A DNA stretch of 64,000 bases from Glandiceps talaboti (GCF_964340395.1 NC_135554.1:19946592-20010591), one strand, 5' to 3'; positions 24,285-38,663 are shown, numbered from the stretch's first letter. Translations and numbers: made by a program. Notes: generated from the sequence alone by a model not told the origin.

Positions 24285-24730
24285 CCTTTCCACTATCTTA
24301 TGGTTCTCTATTTATATCTACAGACAAATTATTTAGATGTTGATCATTTGCATACAAAATTGCATTTTTCACTATCTTGTTCTTAATCTAATGGACACAT
24401 ACATTTCTAATATGGAAACACTGATGAAGCCATGGTGGATGAGCTACTAAGTATTTCTTGAAGCAAAATAAAGCTAAATTTATAAAATAGACTGAATGCT
24501 TTGTACTTTCATCATTTTATGGACATATTATTTACATACAGAACATCAGCTAGCCTACAAAATTGCAGTTTTCACATCTTATTATTCATTGTTTTGCATC
24601 ACTGCCACGAACACATTATTTAAACGTAAATCAACAAACTTGTATTTTTCACTTCTAGTGGCACTCTACATTACATCTAGGGTAGACACATTGTTTAGAT
24701 GTAGAACATTAGCCTACAAAATCACTTAGT
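24285..24730 (+). repeat. degenerate tandem repeat, roughly 75-100 bp units
   Basis: The block ACANATTRTTTA.ATGTAGAACAT...GCCTACAAAAT, preceded by TTTTCACTATCTT, recurs near 24325, 24525, 24612 and 24686 with variable decay. The outermost copies are the most complete. Confidence 0.6.
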
Positions 24731-25482
24731 TAAAAGGTGTTGGGTCAGGCATCTGTTGAAAATGAAACTCTCTCGCTTTTTTTTTTTCTTTTTCCCACTG
24801 TGATTTGCAGTCAGCTAGGCAATTAAATGACTGCATTCCCTATGGCTAAATGTACTACACTTGATAAATCTATCAGGCCAGACCAGTGATACGATGAATG
24901 TAGACTAGAAAATACAAGTTATAACCCCTGATATTTGAATAAAACAGCTTCTTATCATCTTGCTGCAAACATACACGGTCATATTGCTTGCCTTAAGCTA
25001 CAAGAAAATAAATTGACAGCGTTTATTGATCGTAGCAACTAGCACAGTCCATGAAATTGCTTTTGCTCTAAGCTTGCACATGAGCGCATTTCAGTTTCAG
25101 GAAAGTACTCCCCAGTTTTCGCAGGGTTGGTCATTTATTCCTAGATTTTTTAATGGAATGTATAAACCAATCACACTGCAAATGGAACTCAGTTGGGGGT
25201 GCCATAAAGTAATAATGAAATGATATGATTAAAGTAAGAAATGCGCATTGCACAGAACACGTCCCCAAGGGCATTTCACACCTTTGCGACATAAATATGA
25301 CACTTTGGCATTATACTACAGTAAATTTATTAAATACAGTTCCATGGTTGTTTGTGATGAAACAAGTAAACTAGAAGACCAGCTGAAGATAAGACTTAGA
25401 AGAGAAGAGAATATCATTAGATATGAGTACGAGATCCATGCCTGAGGTGGTGTATTTATCATGGTTGAGATTCATACATTCA

Positions 25483-25714
25483 ATGAGCTGAAATGTATAC
25501 ATCTGACAAATGAAAAAGGCTTAAATCCATTCAGTGCTTGCTGAGTGAAATGTGTAAAATTGACAAATGAAATGAGCTAGACTGTTGATTCATTGCATGC
25601 TGGGTGAAATGCTTGAAATTGACTTATGAAATGAGCTGGTCCATTCGCTGCATGACGAGTGAAATGTGTAAAATCAACATATGTAATAAACTAGACCTGG
25701 CATTCACTACATGC
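25483..25714 (+). repeat. minisatellite, 4 units of 55-59 bp
   Basis: TGAAATG anchors fall at 25489, 25546, 25605 and 25660. Each unit continues with TGTRTAAAATTGACAWATGAAATGAGCTAGAC-like sequence and ends in TTCANTGCATGCTG-like sequence. Confidence 0.8.
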
Positions 25715-26104
25715 CATTGTCAGTGTACCTTATTGACCATAACTGCAAGTTTGTTATTGAAGTTTGAAATGTTGAGAGCATAAATTGCATTTTTTGTGAA
25801 TATCTCATCCTGCTCGCCTGAGGATGACCATAGTAAATATTCCATTTTTTAACAATGCATAAATTCATTCACTTTGGGTATCAGCTAGGTGTCTGAAGGA
25901 TATTTCAACAAGTGAGTTTTGGCAGATTAAAAGTTAAAAATTTTATGTTTTGATGCATTTCTCGTCTACATTCAGGAAGAAAAATGAAACACTATATGTG
26001 TGTGTGCATAAATTGTGTTGTGTCCAACAAATGAATGGTCTTACTTCAGATTTAGAAGTGGGCCGCTGGTATGCTTCCAGGTGACATCATAAGCATCTCC
26101 TTAC

Positions 26105-26286
26105 AGTTCTCGTACATAGTCTTTAATTATATCACCTAGGCACATCATAACAATAACAAATATCATATTTCTTGGTCGCAAAATGACTTTCACTCTATGT
26201 ACTACACACAAGTGTAAGAATACGTCGTCATTCTTGTTTTAATTCTCCACCATGATGTAAAATGCTATTGCAGGTACCGAGATTTG
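26105..26286 (-). mobile_element. CTCGGTACCT-family MITE, copy 2
   Basis: Left end AGTTCTCGTACATAG and right end CAGGTACCGAGATTT form the terminal inverted repeat seen best at 59.8 kb. The interior shares AGGCACATCATAA, ATTTCTTGGTCG, ATGACTTTCACTC and AATGCTATTGCAGGTAC with 20016-20232. No ORF. Confidence 0.75.
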
Positions 26287-26299
26287 GAAAACAGCACAA

Positions 26300-28190
26300 A
26301 CGCATCACAAAGGGACATTTTCTGATCGATACAGCATCCAGGTAACTATATGTAAATGGAATGTTACTTCTCTGTTTGTACGTAAAATGAAAGGTTTAAA
26401 ATATTGAAGTTGAATGCAAAAAAAAAAGCATCGCTTACAAATTATAGGTGTTGTAACGTGCTAGTTTAAACAGACATCCATCACTTACAATATATCGTGA
26501 AGTGTCACTCTTGGGTCATTTGCATATTCATGAGGTCATTTGATGTCAACACTTCATATTGTAGACATTTACTTGGTGTGAATCAATCATACCAAGACGC
26601 ACAATATATTATAGATCTGACTTTTAATGATGATGTTTCTCAGATATAGAGTAATCTTTGTTTTTTGTCAAAGTGTGACTCATATATTAAATCTCACGAG
26701 CCATATGGAATCAGGACTCAAAATTAGCAGTAGTCCAGGGTACATTTAGACTTCTAAAAGTTATATCTAAACTAAAAACTAATTTACACACACTGAAAAT
26801 CAATCAAAATTGTAGCTGGAACAGTTCACTCAGCTAAATCTAATTACAAAGCCTTTTTGTTGAAGTCAAGCCAAGTGGTAATTCTTATTATTACATCCCA
26901 TGACATTATAATCAAAAGGTTTAGCAATATTTTATCTTATTACTATTTCTGTAACATAATTTCAAAACTATGGTGTGTAGCAAATTACTTGTATGTATTT
27001 TGCATAATGCAATTTCACAGCTGCAATTTCTTGACCTGTGGAGTCAACTCAAAAGTTACATCATTGTGATATAATTCAGGTGATTTCACAAAAATCTCCC
27101 ATGGGGCTGGCATATCAAGTAGAAGTGACATAACACACAAGTGATAAAGCCTTGTTGTGACCTTGTCAAGAGGGCAATACACATTTCTCTCCATTGTATA
27201 GCATCTTCTTAAAACTGGAATCTGGGGACTTCACTGGAAGACATTTCAGTACAAAGTAATTTATTTGAAAACGATACTCACGAGTCTGTTTAATCACACA
27301 TTGGCAAGATTGATTTCTTGTCAGTTCTTTGTTGGAGTTGTCCCATACACGTGTCTATTTTTTTATCAGCACTAGCTGTGTATTCTCAACTTATCTTTAT
27401 GTGGAGAACTGCGTTATGCTGATTGCGTTTTCATGTTCACAAAACTTACGGCTCTTGTTTAACACTTTAACGTTATCAAATGTTATCACATGTACCACAA
27501 TTTTGGATGTTTTCCCACTTTCAGTTCAATTTCTTTAGAAAACATCCATTTGAAATGTTCCAGATATGCTGAGCCTTCATTTACTTCAGATGTGTACAAA
27601 AGGATTTTTTTTCAAAACGCTGAAAATGACAATTTACGTTTTTCAAAATTCCCCACTTGTTCACATTCAGTATAATACTGTACGTAAATTACTGCTTATA
27701 GGAGACAGCTGGAATTGTGATTACATATATATTTACTGATAACTTTGATGACATATACAAATGTACTCTGGCCTCTTATCATCATTTCAACCCTTTTCAA
27801 ATATTCTGTTAAATATTTCAAACACGTTATGCTGAGGTGTGATTTCAATCATTATCATCATAAAATCAGCAGGCCTCTTTTGGTGTTAATGGAAGAACAT
27901 GTTCTACTTTGGATGTTTTTTCCCTTTTTATTAGTGAGAGCAGATAATTACTCTAGCTTGCATATAGCAATTTCAAAATAAGTGTGGACTTAGTGGCTAT
28001 TTGAAATAAAATTCTAGTTTACAACTAAGCGAAGTCTGAGGCCATTTGAAATAAATATTTTGTTCCTTCACTGATTGAAGAATATAACAATTCTGAGTAA
28101 AAACAGCAAAATTTACTATTCCTATCTGCAAAGGAGTGGGGGTTTATTACGGTGACCTCAAATTTTCAATGGTTGCCAACCTTCCCCCTC
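26300..28190. other. gene-free stretch, nothing recognised
   Basis: Several 60-78-codon plus-strand frames between 26857 and 27981 are unrecognised and of chance length. Confidence 0.5.
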
Positions 28191-28192
28191 CC

Positions 28193-28194
<2 letters not shown>

Positions 28195-28229
<35 letters not shown>

Positions 28230-28245
28230 ATTTAAACAACAACAA
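28195..28245. repeat. (CAA)n microsatellite
   Basis: About 12 perfect CAA units, then a short interruption and three more. Confidence 0.95.
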
Positions 28246-28639
28246 GGCTACATGTATGCACGTACACTTAAAAAACAGACTATACATTTTGTACATGCAA
28301 AATACATATTAACAAAGAAAACCTCAATGACTTCTTTTGTGTTTACAGCCTCCAGCTTTACATTGATGTGTATTTTATCACTCTGTTAAAGAGAAATTTA
28401 AGGCTTTAAATTATGATCTTAAAGTTTAAGCCATTGATTCATTTTAGAGGTTTGTCACGTCAAGAAATCCTGCATGCTATGTATTAGCTCAAAGACTTGG
28501 CAATCCGGCTTGACAGTCGAAGTAGATGTCATCCAAAGAATTGTTGCAGCAAGCCAATATGTCGACCCAGATAGTCACGTTTCTTGGCTTATATGTTACG
28601 TACCAGACGCAACTTAAGGTACTCGCCAGTATACGAGAG

Positions 28640-28700
28640 TGTGTATTATAATGATAATAAAATTTTCTTTATTACAAACAGATGACGAGACTAAAACTCA
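28640..28700 (-). mobile_element. possible retrotransposon 3' end
   Basis: On the minus strand GTAATAAAGAAAATTTTAT is followed by TATCATTATAAT, a polyadenylation signal then a short simple-repeat tail. Could also be the 3' end of an ordinary transcript. No coding sequence recognised upstream. Confidence 0.3.
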
Positions 28701-31700
28701 GAACAGACAAGTTAGATTGATAAAATACAGATGATAAGTTTATAGCCTGAGACTAATGACAGGTCTCATTTTCTCAAGCTATGGATTTAAAGATTGTCTA
28801 GATCACTGCAAAAAAAAATCTGGAGATAAAGAAACGTTACTGTGTGTCCATTATTTTTGTTAAAGGCATCAGAGTAAGAAATTCAAAGGTATAATCTACC
28901 CAAATTCCCAGTGTATTTTACTTGCCAGGTTTAATTCCAGTACAAATTACAGGACTGGTACACTATGCAAGTTTTACCACCTGTGTTATCACTGAGAGGT
29001 TATAATTCCACACCAACATTATGGTACAAAGTATGGAAATTTATGCACGTTTTTCCTATTCTGCACTCTATTCTGCACTCTAGTAGTAGTACCGTGTTTC
29101 CCAATCCCTAAAGTAAAAACAGTGATGTCTCTATTCTAAGGACTCAAGGGGACTTGTCAAGTATGGATTTCATGACATTAGTGACCTCATAAAAACAATT
29201 TGAAAAGTGCTTAGTAGCTCCCTAGAAAATAGATGACATTCATGCACATTGCCTTTCATATATGAGAAAACTGAAACTTTCAGCAAGAAACAGCAATCAA
29301 TACTATCTTGACAGGACACTAGAACCAATGTGCAAAGTATAATATCCAATCTGATTCCTTGGCATGCTACAGTACACTTGTAGGGCTTCAGTCATCTTGG
29401 GTCACCACCATACATACCTCCTGTATATTCCAGATTGTAACGTAATAGATATTGAAGCCTATCTAGTAACCACAAAAGTAATCACACAGAAACTGTATGA
29501 TTAACAAGACACTGTTTTGCGAAATAGTCTGACCCAGGCATCAATACGATGCACTCACACTTGCGTGGCTTCCTAATCATCGCTATCATACTGCAGGCAC
29601 AGTAAAAATAGAATAGTTCATTAATAGCCATAATGAATTTTTTGAAACTAAATATGTAACTTTTGTTGATAATGGACAGGTGTTTATCAAAGATGAATAG
29701 AAAGTCTGTAGCACGGAGAGAGATTTAATATGATGGAATACTTGTAGGGTTTCTGTTAGCTGATCCTCAACATTGACACAATATGCTCCTTCTGATTTAC
29801 GAACACCAAAGATTGTTTACAGACAGCAAGAATAGTCATGGCGGGTTACACATGTACGCAGTCTTTGATAAATGGGATAACTTTCATTCCTACAGTCAGT
29901 GCTGCTTTTACACACTAAATTTTTACATTCAAGTGATTTTTAATGTCAGTAATAATGTCGATACAACTTTTGTTCATGTATTTTATTGTTAGAAACTTCG
30001 AAGAAAATCCGCACGAAAAATTATTTTGGCTATTAAACTACAGTATTTACATTATATACTGCGGAAGTGGTAGTTCTATAAGCTAGAGAAGTGCACGGTC
30101 AGGAATGAATGACTGAAAGAAAAATTCGTTGCCGACGTGTCACTGCGACTCTGCAGATTTACAGTGGATGCGTACCACGTATAAATCGAACGATTACTCA
30201 ATTTCTATTGGAGGGATTTAAGGTTCCTTTTGTCATCTGACGGCTCATATATGTTTACTGATCTGATGTCTCAAAGTTCCAGACTAACATCATTCAGTGT
30301 AATGTTATAGCCATGATCCTGTGAGTGAATTTTTAACCTACATACTGCAGACATATTATCAATCCACAAATATATATCAAATGTCAGCACATATTTTGGT
30401 TTGAGAGTAGCATTGAAACAATTTGCCCTTTTCTATGTCCTGCACAGTATAACAACAGCGACAGCTATTAAGCAAACTCTTTCATCTCGATCTGCCAGCA
30501 ATTAAATCATATTTTCTCTGCATGCAAATATTCTCTCTTTTGCCATGTTCACTGTATCAGTTGTCGATGGCAACCAGATGAGGTTCGTCTGGTTTACTGT
30601 TTTCGTAACAGCTGTACACAGCAAATATGTTAAATCCTCAGATGCAAATTCAATAAAACCAAATTTTTAAAATGGACACGATTTGCCGAGTTCTATTCTA
30701 AAACTGTACATGCCCATATATCTATCTATCTGAGCAGGATTTCAAAATTGTACTCACATCACCGAAATTATGACGAGAGAGAAATGTGCATACGTTCAGC
30801 ATGCATTCTCATAAATATCATCACACTGTCTGACAAAAAATATATTGTACAATGTAGTTTCCAAAATCATGCATTTTTCATGAAATATTATATTACACAG
30901 AATTTATATAAAACTTAAAGTCATATACATAATTTGGTTCACTTTCTTCAATCATAACATATTTATACCATTGTGGAAGGACCTGGAATCAACCCTTTGA
31001 TATTTTTCTCTTTCCAGTCTATTGATTTACACTATTTGTCACACATAATCTTCTCGTGACATTTCAGATCTAAGTCAGATTCTTTTGAGAGACAAAATAT
31101 TGACTGTTTGTGGACTGAATTTTTCTTTTGAGCTCTGGTATAATTCTATTGATAAATATATACAGAACATGTCATTTAATGCTCATTAGTAGGTGTACTA
31201 GTTTCTAAGTAACCTCTAGTTGTTCTGTCGTAATATTCCCATGTTATTTGACGACTGTAATATTTGTCACTGCCAAAATAACTATGACCTTTTTTTTTAT
31301 TAAAGGTCATTACAGGAGAATAACACTCCACAGAAATAAAGGCACTTTCATCAACTTTGGGTTCTTGGCAATCATGAGAAATTTATGTGATGTGAAATCA
31401 TGAAATGACTCTCCAGTATCCAAGTCTGCAATAATGCCTTTATTACATTAATATGTTAGGTCACCCATAAATTAAGTCCAGGTGAATCTATACCCGTGTC
31501 TTCCATGATGCAGGTGTTTACCAGGGTTCCTCACTGAAACTATGTTTTCTTTACATCTGATGTAATATATGCCACTTTTCTCAGTTCAACCAGTTTTTAT
31601 CCCTTTCTGTTACCCGTGGTTCCTAGACCTTTACGTCACTTTGGACAGCTTAGTGCAAAGACTAAATGTCTTAGAGTACTCTGGTTTCAAATCCTTTGGT

Positions 31701-33660
31701 AAACAAACATATCATATTCCATACAAGTGAACCAGTATTAAAGGTTACAGCACAGCCTTGCTTGTTAATTATTTCGATTTCTCATTTGCTGTGAGATTCA
31801 TGGAATGCATGTATTCCATGTACTCAAATTTATATTTACATACAGTATCAGTGAACCTAGATATTTTTGCCTTAAGAAAATTTTGCCAATTTATTAACAG
31901 TCTTCTACTAGATCCCAAAGAATACTTTTTGAGTAAGCCTTGTGTATTGATCTATAGTATATAATACATTTATGTACAAGAAGACACTTTTAGTCACCAT
32001 ATCTTTTTAAATCTTTGATTTCAATGCAGAACATTAAGTGAAACTTTTTAAGTTTACAGAATGACGTTTGAGTATTACTCTTGTTCACAAACCATTTTTA
32101 AAGGCCCAAGATTCAGTCCCAAGCTCTACCATAAGCTTATCAGTGGAGCCACAAGGATAAGACATATATCATGCCTCTTTTCATTCAAGACCAACTTTTA
32201 AGTTTTTCTGGACAACTGTTTCTCTCACCCAAATTTGAATATATTTGAATAATCCTAATCACACACCAGGGTCTTGTACCTGTGTTTATTTAGGTTATAA
32301 AACTTCTCAAAATATCTCCCACTGAAGTTAAAACAGACAGGTGTTTCATATACCAGTGGAATTCATCTTCTTCCTATGTTGATTTGACATAGTGAAGTCA
32401 TGTGTAATTTACACAAGACACCAGGATGGTTTTCATACTAATTGCCCAGATGTTCAAAGTGTGTGCCTCATTTACGGTGGTTTATGTTTCATCTATCATA
32501 TCATACAAACACAATGTCTGTAGTCTGGGTGATCTACTAGGGTATGTATTGATGTCATGCAATTGCATTGAAAGCTTATCAACACTTAGTCTGTGGTTGA
32601 ATCTACATCATAATATTTTCAAATAAAAGTTAGAAATCAAAAATATCATTTTCATTTTTATGTGTTTTCATATCTTTATACAGGTATTATTTAACTGACA
32701 AGACATTTTTTTTACCATAACTGACATGGACACATCGAAGGCTAAACATGTTCAAGTTAGAAGTGTTGCCCGTTTTGCATGATACTATTTTTTAATCTTT
32801 CGCTCATTTAATCAGACTCCGATTTCGAAAGAAAAATGGATCGTTCTGAAAATGGTCCACTTTGGGCAGTGTTTTTAAAATATTGTGTTTTCATATCTGT
32901 GTGTGGTGTGTCCGGAGTTGCAAATGTAACAAAATAGTTACATTTCCTGAAAAATGTGATCATGTAAACAACACATATTAGTTTTAATCTTTCAATCAAA
33001 ATAAATACATTTTACTAAATACAGTTCCTACTTGTATGTTGTAAAATTCATGTAATTCAATATTTATCCATTTTCCTAACTCAATGCTAAATTCCTGTAT
33101 TTCTTGTACCAGTCGGTCCATTATTCTGATAAAACAAAAATTCACTATTTCATAATCTCTGTCATAACATACCATTTAATTTTTTTCTATAGAAAAACGT
33201 CTATAATATACTTAGAGAGCAATTAAAAGGCACCCTGTAGGTATTACTTGCAGTATATATCTGTTATGACCAGAGGTATATCTATATGTTAAATGAGCTG
33301 GAGTTCCTCTGGCACTTGTCAGCGGGTTCGCTTCTACATTACAGTTGAATAAGAAATCTATCTTAATTTTCCCAGATTTCCTCATGTTACCATGGTTACT
33401 TACAAATAATCATGTACGGGTTACATATCTTTCAAATGAATCCTTATTTGCATCTTTCCAAAGGAAAAGCAGACATTTTTATGTCTAGTAAAAAAGCAGA
33501 GCCTATTTCGGATTTCTTTACAAGCACACGTTATGTTTTCAATGATTCCACAATCAAAAAACTTGAACATTTAGTTTTTACGGTTTAGCTGGTGAAATTT
33601 TAATAGTAAACATACTAGTAATATATCATACAATGTAATGCTGCATGTTGGTAAACCCCT
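28700..33660. other. gene-free stretch
   Basis: Five kilobases with no frame above 69 codons. Only small features: a perfect 12-bp tandem pair TATTCTGCACTC (29057-29080), an inverted AGGTCAT pair (31284-31320) and an X-box at 33386. Confidence 0.55.
33386..33399 (-). promoter_or_regulatory. perfect X-box (RFX-type) word
   Basis: GTTACCATGGTTAC; its reverse complement GTAACC-AT-GGTAAC fits the RFX consensus. Confidence 0.4.
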
Positions 33661-33662
33661 TA

Positions 33663-33698
33663 CCCCTCCCCCAACTCCAACCCCTCCCCCCCCCCCCC
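33663..33698 (-). other. C-rich tract; minus-strand G-quadruplex potential
   Basis: C4, C5, C4 and C13 runs separated by short spacers give a four-run G4 motif on the minus strand. Confidence 0.6.
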
Positions 33699-33763
33699 AA
33701 CAAATGTTACTGCTTAATATAAAACTAAACTTCTCATCCCCACAAAATAAACAGACTAAAGGT

Positions 33764-33776
33764 TGACCTTTGACCT
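33764..33776 (-). promoter_or_regulatory. perfect DR1 motif
   Basis: TGACCT-T-TGACCT, the reverse complement of AGGTCA-A-AGGTCA. Confidence 0.35.
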
Positions 33777-35135
33777 ACTTTGCCTGAAGATAAATGACAT
33801 CATCATAATCCAGCTTACTTTTTATTGTTTTAATAAATACTGGATGTTTTAAGAGATAATACGATTTACACAAATAACTTTTTACATCAGATAAAAAGTT
33901 TATCATACAGATTTTTACAGCTATGGCTACATCACATAGAATTCTGATCATGTCATATGATAAAAAGACTACACTGCATGTACAGATGCCAAAAGCGATA
34001 ACAGAAGTAGGACTGCACTCATATAAACTGAACTCCTTAAGACCAAAAGTAGTACTTTTAATAAAAACACTTTAATGATGGATATATTAAAGTGACCCAA
34101 ACACCCACACAGTTGCAAATCTTGCCTATCCTAAGGAGACACATTCTTTATTTTCATCCACCTAAGCATACATATCAATGACACCAAAACCGAGTTCCAT
34201 CTGAATTAATACAGTTTGGTATATTTCTAGCCTAGAGTCCAAGATTTTTGGTTCTCACCTTTCCATATAGCCAGCTAGCATTTCACTATAAACGGTCTTT
34301 TACCTTATTAAGCTTTGGTCAGAAATCAAACGCAATGAGTTTTTAGTTTTTAGTTATTCCTGCTGTGAGATGATGTCATGAGTGTCCCCATTTCATGAGA
34401 ACCAACTTGGAAGGTCGGATAGATTTCATGATGGGCATACAATGTAGACGTATCTATAAAGTTGAATTTGAATCTTACTGCCAGAAATCATGATCTTACT
34501 TTAGGTTTAGTGCATGACCTTCAGTGATGCGCCGCTAGGCGCTGGGTCAGGAATGGCAAAAGTCAAAACTTTCCACAGTGACATAGACTGGACGTTACGG
34601 CTAGTAAGTTTCTGACTGGGGTATTTATTGCCAAGTACAAAACACACGTATCATAAAAATCAGTAAATTTGGTTTGCGAACAACATAGATCACAAATATG
34701 AGTTAGAAGCACAAATTTTCATCAACTGAAATGAGCCTATAATCCTAAAAAAATGTTTATATTTATGATATACAGAGAGTAAGCCTAATGATGTATAACT
34801 ATCCAACCAGACTTAACTACTGTCAAATATACAAAAAATTATATGAAATTGAATCATAAATACTGATTATTTGAGATCCAATCAAACATCAGTCATAATG
34901 TTAAAATCCAAAGGTAGAAACAAGGTATTGAATAATACCTGGGAGATATATTATGGTTCAATAATTATATCATATTTAATAATCAACTTTTCTTGTAATT
35001 GGTATTTTGTTTAGTAATCCTTTCAAAGTTTTATTTAGTCCTTTGAATATTATTTTATTAACTCAAGCATAAATACTATATTTTTTGAATGAATAAATAT
35101 GAAATGAATTTAAAGACGAATATTTTAGGAATGGT

Positions 35136-35220
35136 TGAGTGAGTGAGTGAGTGTGTGTGTGTGTGTGAGCGAGTGTGTGTGTGTGAGTGTGTGTGTGTGT
35201 GTGTGTGTGTCTGTGTGAGC
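35136..35220. repeat. (GAGT)n/(GT)n compound microsatellite
   Basis: GAGT units grade into long GT runs with GAGC interruptions; potential Z-DNA-forming sequence. Confidence 0.95.
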
Positions 35221-35337
35221 AAAGAGTGAGCAAAGTGAATGAATGGCCACAATAAATGGGTATATACTGTAATTTAAGAACATGAGTCAATGAAAGAAAT
35301 AAAAATATAACTAAATGAATATTAAGAAAAAGGTTAA

Positions 35338-35856
35338 ATGAAAAAATGAATGAATGAATGAATAATGAATGATAGTTAAATGAATGAAAAATGAGTGAGT
35401 GGATGAATAAATGAATGAATGAATGAATGGATGGATGTCTGGACGGACGAATGAATGAATGAATGAATGAATGAAAGAAAGAATGAATGGATGGATGGAT
35501 GAATGAATGAATGAAAGAATGAATGGATGGATGTCTGGATGGATGGATGAATGAATGAATGAAAGAATGAATGAATGAAAGAATGAATGAATGGATGGAT
35601 GTCTGGACGGACGGACGGACGGACGGATGAATGAAAGAATGAATGAATGAATGAATGGATGGATGGATGGATGGACAGACGGATGAATGGATGGATGTCT
35701 GGACGGACGGACGGATGAATGAATGAATGAATGAATGAATGAATGAATGAAAGAATGAATGGATGGATGGCTGGACAGACGGATGAATGAATGAATGAAT
35801 GAATGAATGAATGAAAGAATGAATGAATGAATGAATGAATGAATGAATGAATGAAC
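35338..35856. repeat. tetranucleotide array (GAAT/GGAT/GGAC) with higher-order structure
   Basis: About 520 bp of phase-locked tetramers. GGATGGATGTCT followed by GGAC or GGAT units recurs at 35429, 35525, 35593 and 35689, with a variant at 35761 (spacings 96, 68, 96, 72, all multiples of four). The long minus-strand frames here (SFIHSFIH-type peptides) are translations of the array, not a gene. Confidence 0.95.
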
Positions 35857-36842
35857 AAAAGAAAAAGATATATTTCATTTACTAAAGGGAGAAAAAATAA
35901 AATAACCAGTTACAAAAATAAGGATATCAGCATATGAAAGAAATATTTAATACCTATAATTGTCTTTGGTATTTTGTTAATAGTCTACAGCACAACAGCT
36001 AGTCATCACCCATTTTTTTCTCTCACTAAAATTGCCATTTTTGAGGAACACAGCCAAAATAGATTCCATCCTTCACAATCCAGTGAACACAATTTGTAGA
36101 CTCAGAAGCGAAGTGATTATTACAGGGTTGCCAGTTTAGCACACAGATATAACATTCCAATTATATGCACATGATTTAACAGTACTATATTACTTCTGAT
36201 TGAACAATCTGATGGCAAATCTAGACAAACCAATCTCATTTACAAAGAGAAAAAAAAGAAAGAATGCAATTTGAAGATATAATAGTAAAAATTTGCATTT
36301 AATGGGGCTTTATCGTCGTTTTGATGATTTTCAGATATATTGCAGTAATTGGTAATCACGGTTATGAGTATACTATAAAGCTATTCATGTATTATGTAAA
36401 AGTGTTCAGATTTCACACTTCAGTTCAATTTATCTGTACAAAATGTAATTTGAGATCAGTCAAAAAATCCACAATGTGGAATGAAAATAATCATTTTTTT
36501 CAGACGAAATTGACATTTCTTTTTCCCCTCTTACTTAAAAATTCAGACAGAAAGCAGCAATATTTTAACAGAAACAATTTTGTTTTTGTATGACATTAAT
36601 TTATTAATAACTAGTTCGTGTAGTTTTACATTTTGCATCTTTCCTTTTTTTTGGTATACATACCATGAATTGAAAGCAGGTTTTTTTAAAATTAATTTTG
36701 TTAGCTATAATATATGACTATTCACACTTCCAATTTTTTTTTATCTTTCCTTTAAATTCATGAACACAAAAGGTATAATTTTAGGCAATTTTTGGCCGAC
36801 AACAAAATTTTGTTTTCTAATACAACTAAGGAACTAAACCAT

Positions 36843-36993
<151 letters not shown>

Positions 36994-37310
36994 GATACTT
37001 CCAAATAGACCCATATAATTTAACCTTTTTAAATTTATTTCATGAGAATAGGACCACCATCCATCATTCAACAAAAACGAGGATAAATAATACAGTGTAA
37101 CTTTTTGAACATAATGACAAATAAAATAGATATTATAAAGATAATAGCATCTTCTCTCTGAGTATAAGGCTTTGAATACAAAATAGACAAATGAAAAAAT
37201 GTGTAAGTTGATATCTGGTCGAAAGTAAGGTTATTGTTTTTTCTCCTGTTGGGTAGTGTATAAAATATAGTGTATCATTATAGTGTTACATAGAAATGTC
37301 ATTTTGTAAT

Positions 37311-37332
37311 TGTCTGTCTGTCTCTCTATCCA

Positions 37333-37384
<52 letters not shown>
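37311..37384. repeat. (CTGT)n microsatellite
   Basis: About 18 tetramer units with a TCTCTCTATCCATC interruption. Confidence 0.95.
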
Positions 37385-38329
37385 CACACTCATGTCTACA
37401 TACTTGCACTGACTTGGATTTTGTATTCACTGCAGCTATATACATTCACAGTTCTAAAATCCCACAACGTTGGCCATTATAAACTACATATAAAATAAAA
37501 CCAAACTTTACTACCTCCGTCATTAAAAACGTGTGAATTTAATTCCAGATTTAATTTCAATTTGTGATCGAAAAGAGGGAAAGAGCTAGGTTGCGCATAA
37601 GAATTTTTTCAGTTTTCATTTGTCATTACAGCGACATTTGTTGTACATTATAAATGAACAGAAAACAGAATTCCGAAGATTGAAGGATTTTTATTAAAAT
37701 CTAAGGACTGATTTTGTCATTGGTAAAGATAGCCTGCAGTTACATGTACTTTAATGACAGTTACTGGGTTCACAAACTGGCCATGTATACCTACAATCAA
37801 TACCAATATCTATCCTGTGTGTTAACGTCAGAAAGCCTTCAAAGTCAGCCTTGAAAACATAATGACAGCACTGAAACTTTGTCTCGTTCATTGCACATCA
37901 AACTGACAAACTAACTAAACCTTTACATTCCTGTATTTAAAAGTCTTTACATCACAACACACACACATCTCCGTTAAGGAAATAGATCAGACTCCGAGCC
38001 TGCTATTCAGCTTGGAAAATCCCCACGAGAACTGTATGCAATTAGAATTCTGTTAAAGAATGACGCAGTTGAATTAATAAAAAGGGAGCTGTCAGCGTTG
38101 TCCAAGAAGTAAAGTAATAGTATTTTTTATTGCATATGGTAAAGTGATTGCAGCTTGTACGGGATATTAATCCCGCAAGCGATTCAAATACATAAAACAT
38201 TTCTTGCATTGTCATAATGGTAGAGAGGAAATTTAATATCAAACCAGACATCAAAAGTGATATTAACAACACTGACAAGATTCATATCCTTAACTCTCAT
38301 CAATACCGAGAAACAACGCACATCAATAT

Positions 38330-38343
38330 GTTACCATGGTGAC
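38330..38343 (-). promoter_or_regulatory. perfect X-box (RFX-type) word
   Basis: GTTACCATGGTGAC; its reverse complement GTCACC-AT-GGTAAC fits the RFX consensus. Confidence 0.4.
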
Positions 38344-38663
38344 AAAATGAGTAGACCATTAAAGAAGTATGATTTGCATATCCTGGTTATGTGTTGAACC
38401 TTGTGTCAGTGTTTTATGACTAAAGCTGTAAATACGCAGTGACAACATTTAGTGATTTTTAAGCTTTCTTTTCAAAGTATTTAAAAGGTTTTATTCATTC
38501 AGGTAGTATGTTGTTAAATTTTAGCACTTCTTGAGAGGCTGAAGAGTGCAGAGAATTACTTGGACAAGGGTGTCATGTACAAGGTTGACATGCAGTAGCT
38601 CGCAAAATACGCATGAAATAAAGAAATAAACTCACTTAGCTAGTAATGCAGTATATCTATAGT

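Noticed and set aside
28445-28650. Less AT-rich segment with a short minus-strand open frame
   Set aside because: About 50 codons, unrecognised, with no clear acceptor site upstream; could be exon or retroelement, not supportable.
33318-33335. GGGTTCGCTTC as a tRNA B box
   Set aside because: No A box or cloverleaf could be assembled around it.
35063-35878. 271- and 160-codon minus-strand frames rich in Ser-Phe-Ile-His
   Set aside because: They are translations of a phase-locked tetranucleotide microsatellite; three-frame openness and repeat composition explain them.
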